A stretch of 64,000 bases of DNA, taken from NCBI RefSeq assembly GCF_900114845.1, contig NZ_FOUK01000005.1, forward strand, positions 66,339 to 130,338, read 5' to 3'. The DNA is from Pimelobacter simplex (GTDB taxonomy: Bacteria > Actinomycetota > Actinomycetes > Propionibacteriales > Nocardioidaceae). A program made the position numbers and the translations under genes. Below, one piece after another: positions 62,254 to 64,000 of this stretch (within the stretch, counting starts at the first letter, position 1; every line of letters begins with the position of its first letter). The notes beneath the pieces were generated by a model. The model searched no databases and was not told where the DNA came from. It saw only the letters and a program-made list of their open reading frames with translations.

Positions 62254-62784
62254 TCAGCGCACCCGGCCGTAGAAGACCGAGCCGGTCCAGATCCGCTCCT
62301 TGCGGACCGGGACGCCCGGGCGCGAGGCGTGCCAGATCGAGTGGTTCCCGGCGTAGATGCCGACGTGGTAGACGTGGCCGCCGCTGGTGAAGAACACCAG
62401 GTCGCCGCGGCGCGGGTGCGCGATGCGGCGGGTGGCGCCGGCCTGGGCGCCGGAGGTGCGGGGCAGGCGCTTGCCGACCTGGCGGTAGGTCCACTGGACC
62501 AGGCCCGAGCAGTCGAAGGCACCGGGGCCCGCGGCGCCGTAGCGGTACGGGTCGCCGGCCCGGGTGCGGACCTTGGCGATGACCCGCTCGCCGCGGGTGG
62601 CCGCGGCCTTGGCGGCGCGCTGGCCGGCCTCGACCTGGTGCTGGGTGCCGGCGTCGGTGGCGACGCCGGAGGCGGTCTCGAAGGTGTCGTTCGCGTGGGC
62701 GGACGGCGTGGCGACGAGGAACGCCGACAGCGCGACCGGGACGACGAGCAGGCGCGCGGCAGCGCGCGGCAGGGTGAAGGACAT
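62254..62784 (-). CDS. Secreted NlpC/P60-family cell-wall hydrolase
   Basis: 176 residues. A signal peptide (residues ~1-31) and a short linker precede the C40 peptidase domain. The catalytic residues are Cys92 (AFDCSGLVQ), His140 (VYHVGIY) and His152 (SIWHAS). It should cut peptide bonds in peptidoglycan stems outside the cell, as in daughter-cell separation or resuscitation. The upstream leader contains a ydaO-type c-di-AMP riboswitch, so c-di-AMP likely limits its expression. Confidence 0.92.
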   Translation of the reverse strand: MSFTLPRAAARLLVVPVALSAFLVATPSAHANDTFETASGVATDAGTQHQVEAGQRAAKAAATRGERVIAKVRTRAGDPYRYGAAGPGAFDCSGLVQWTYRQVGKRLPRTSGAQAGATRRIAHPRRGDLVFFTSGGHVYHVGIYAGNHSIWHASRPGVPVRKERIWTGSVFYGRVR

Positions 62785-62794
62785 CAGGGTCTTT

Positions 62795-62925
62795 CGGCAG
62801 CGACGCCTGCGGAAGATGACCTGTCGGGCTTGGGCTGCTGGTGCCCCGGAACGAATCCTTCGCCCCCAGCCGGACGTGCGTCCGGCGTACTGCTTGGGTC
62901 CCCCGTGCCCGCGCTCTCTTCATCG
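62795..62925 (-). ncRNA. ydaO-type c-di-AMP riboswitch
   Basis: Reading the minus strand from 62925 toward the NlpC/P60 start, the conserved blocks of the ydaO/yuaA aptamer occur in order: GGGGGACCCAAGCAGTAC, a short GC stem, CTGGGGGCGAAGGATTCG, AAGCCCGACAGGTCA and CGCAGGCG, then GAAAG. This matches leaders of wall-hydrolase genes in actinobacteria. The ends are approximate. Covariance folding was not done. Confidence 0.85.
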
Positions 62926-63099
62926 GTGTCGATGTCACCCTGGTCGTGCGCGGGCCTCGGCGCGACGCGGGCGGCCCTCCCGGACGGAAGGGACGGACGA
63001 TTCCACCCTGCTGGCAAGAGCGAGCGCAGTGGCGGACGTCACGTAACGGACGTGGGCATGCTCACGCCGGTCCGGTGTAACACCCGGGCGGGACGGTCG

Positions 63100-63765
63100 T
63101 CAGGACACGTGCGGGTCGGCGAGGAGGTACTGCACGAGCCGCCCGTCGCGACCGCGCACCGGGCGGACCGGCTCGGGCACCATGCGGCCCTCGGCGGTGT
63201 CCCAGAAGCGGTCGACGCGGAGCGCCACCCGGCGCGCGAGGCGCCCCGACAGGCCCTGGTGGGGCAGGTAGGGGTGCGGGCGGGTGGGGACCCGCCGCTC
63301 GGTCCGGTAGAGCCGCTCGGCCAGCTCGTCGCAGTGCGCCGCGGCGACCGCGCCCAGGTCGGCCACGAGCTGCGCCTCCATCCGGCGGGTCTCGGTGAGC
63401 TCGCGGCCGACCTCCTCCCAGATCGAGTCCCACGGACGCCGCACGACGAACGTGGAGCCGTAGAGCTTGGCCTTCACCTGGGCCAGCGCGACCTCGAGCC
63501 GCCGGCACTGCTGGGCGAAGTCGTGGGCCCGCGCGCCGCCCTGGTCGAGGTGGCGGCGCGCGGCCGGTCCGAGGACGGCGTTGGCCGCGGAGAGGTGCCG
63601 GCTGGTGCTGGCCAGGAACGGGTCGGTGGCGCTCTGCCGGGCACGGGGGCGGTCCCGGGTCGGGCGGCAGGAGGACGCGCTGTGCATCCGCGCGTAGAGG
63701 ACCGCGTGGGTCTGGGTGACGGTGTCGGCCAAGGTGTCGACGCCTGGTTCGTGGCGTTCGTTCAT
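63100..63765 (-). CDS. Hypothetical helical protein
   Basis: 221 residues, Arg-rich, with no signal peptide or membrane helix. The core (residues ~55-150) is helical, with a segment RRHLDQGGARAHDFAQQCRRL and a coiled pattern around VALAQVKAKLYG. The C-terminal ~60 residues carry basic segments and RVALRVDRFWDTAEGRM. No family recognised. ATG at 63765 with AAGGGA upstream. An earlier in-frame ATG at 63861 lies in the hairpin that follows the neighbouring gene and is unlikely. The 315-bp gap between 62785 and 63099 contains the riboswitch and, at 63030-63055, a doubled CGGACGT. Confidence 0.55.
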   Translation of the reverse strand: MNERHEPGVDTLADTVTQTHAVLYARMHSASSCRPTRDRPRARQSATDPFLASTSRHLSAANAVLGPAARRHLDQGGARAHDFAQQCRRLEVALAQVKAKLYGSTFVVRRPWDSIWEEVGRELTETRRMEAQLVADLGAVAAAHCDELAERLYRTERRVPTRPHPYLPHQGLSGRLARRVALRVDRFWDTAEGRMVPEPVRPVRGRDGRLVQYLLADPHVS

Positions 63766-63817
63766 GGTTCCGGTCCCTTCGGTGGCGCCTCGGTGAGAGG
63801 GCCCCTCAAAACCCAGT

Positions 63818-63861
63818 GTGCGCCGGTCCGGGCCCTCGTACAAGGACACGGACCGGCGCAC
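63818..63861 (-). terminator. Terminator-like hairpin downstream of the GAPDH gene
   Basis: GTGCGCCGGTCCG and its exact complement CGGACCGGCGCAC form a 13-bp stem with an 18-base loop, 25 bases past the stop. On the minus strand GGGTTTTG follows. Confidence 0.7.
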
Positions 63862-63886
63862 CGGAAGGTTCAGCCGGGCGGAGCGC

Positions 63887-64000
63887 TCAGACCCGCGGCA
63901 GCGTCGTGTACTCCACGCCGCAGATGTACTGCACGGTGCGCAGCACCTGGCAGGAGTAGCCGAATTCGTTGTCGTACCAGACGTAGAGGATGGCCGAGTC
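63887..64000 (-). CDS. gap: Glyceraldehyde-3-phosphate dehydrogenase (C-terminal end only)
   Basis: Only the last 37 codons lie in the window; the rest is beyond the right edge. The segment WYDNEFGYSCQVLRTVQY is the C-terminal signature of GAPDH. The family converts glyceraldehyde 3-phosphate to 1,3-bisphosphoglycerate with NAD(P). The EFGYSCQV variant belongs to the longer actinobacterial GAPDH type. Ends at a TGA, followed by a hairpin. Confidence 0.88.
   Translation of the reverse strand, partial: DSAILYVWYDNEFGYSCQVLRTVQYICGVEYTTLPRV

Noticed and set aside
1..64000. Horizontally acquired island, prophage or defence system
   Set aside because: Base composition and codon use look even across the window; there are no integrases, transposases, tRNA borders or known defence genes.

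Overview
The window is very GC-rich throughout and carries genes typical of Actinomycetota: F420-type LLM oxidoreductases, LysX, class F sortases, a PucR regulator, GTG/TTG starts and a probable KstR-type operator. The mixture looks like a soil actinobacterium, possibly Nocardioidaceae. That placement is inferred from gene content only. I saw no rRNA, tRNA, IS element, phage gene or CRISPR array. The sequence reads as ordinary chromosome, densely packed with many 4-base start/stop overlaps. All family calls come from reading the sequence by eye, without database searches.

Layout. 1-3.7 kb: two class F sortases in tandem (the first fused to VaFE-type repeats), then a convergent secreted glycine-rich protein. 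3.9-12.3 kb: nucleoside deaminase, methyltransferase, a MacB/FtsX-type ABC transporter divergent from a histidine kinase/response regulator pair, and a MerR regulator with a zinc alcohol dehydrogenase. 12.4-20.6 kb: pyruvate carboxylase, then a membrane histidine kinase overlapping a paralogue that has lost its catalytic residues, with a divergent NarL regulator. 20.6-30.2 kb: an envelope-rich stretch with an excalibur protein, a Tat-type esterase, an MFS pump with a soluble tail, a TiaS-like protein in an overlapping operon with two glycine-rich lipoproteins, and a glycine-rich RTX protein. 30.3-38.7 kb: large secreted amidase, flavin reductase-like protein, lysX with a DUF998 membrane protein, and a gamma carbonic anhydrase. 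38.8-49.1 kb: subtilase, small alarmone synthetase, small hypotheticals, LLM oxidoreductase, YceI lipid-binding-like protein, TetR/membrane pair, and two SDRs behind a KstR-like box.

49.1-60.0 kb is the most coherent unit. A D-2-hydroxyacid dehydrogenase-like FAD/Fe-S protein is divergent from a PucR regulator. PucR is followed by a complete polar amino-acid ABC transporter, a DAO-type FAD oxidase, a Kbl-like alpha-oxoamine synthase and a threonine dehydrogenase. Together they suggest uptake of threonine or a related amino acid and its conversion to glycine plus acetyl-CoA. 60.0-64.0 kb holds an LLM oxidoreductase overlapping a dienoyl-CoA isomerase-type crotonase, a DUF4031 protein, an NlpC/P60 hydrolase behind a probable ydaO-type c-di-AMP riboswitch, a hypothetical protein, and the 3' end of a glyceraldehyde-3-phosphate dehydrogenase gene cut by the window edge.

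The points most worth following are the kinase/pseudokinase pair, the TiaS-like/lipoprotein operon, the PucR-linked catabolic operon with its paired upstream repeats, the KstR-like box and the c-di-AMP riboswitch.
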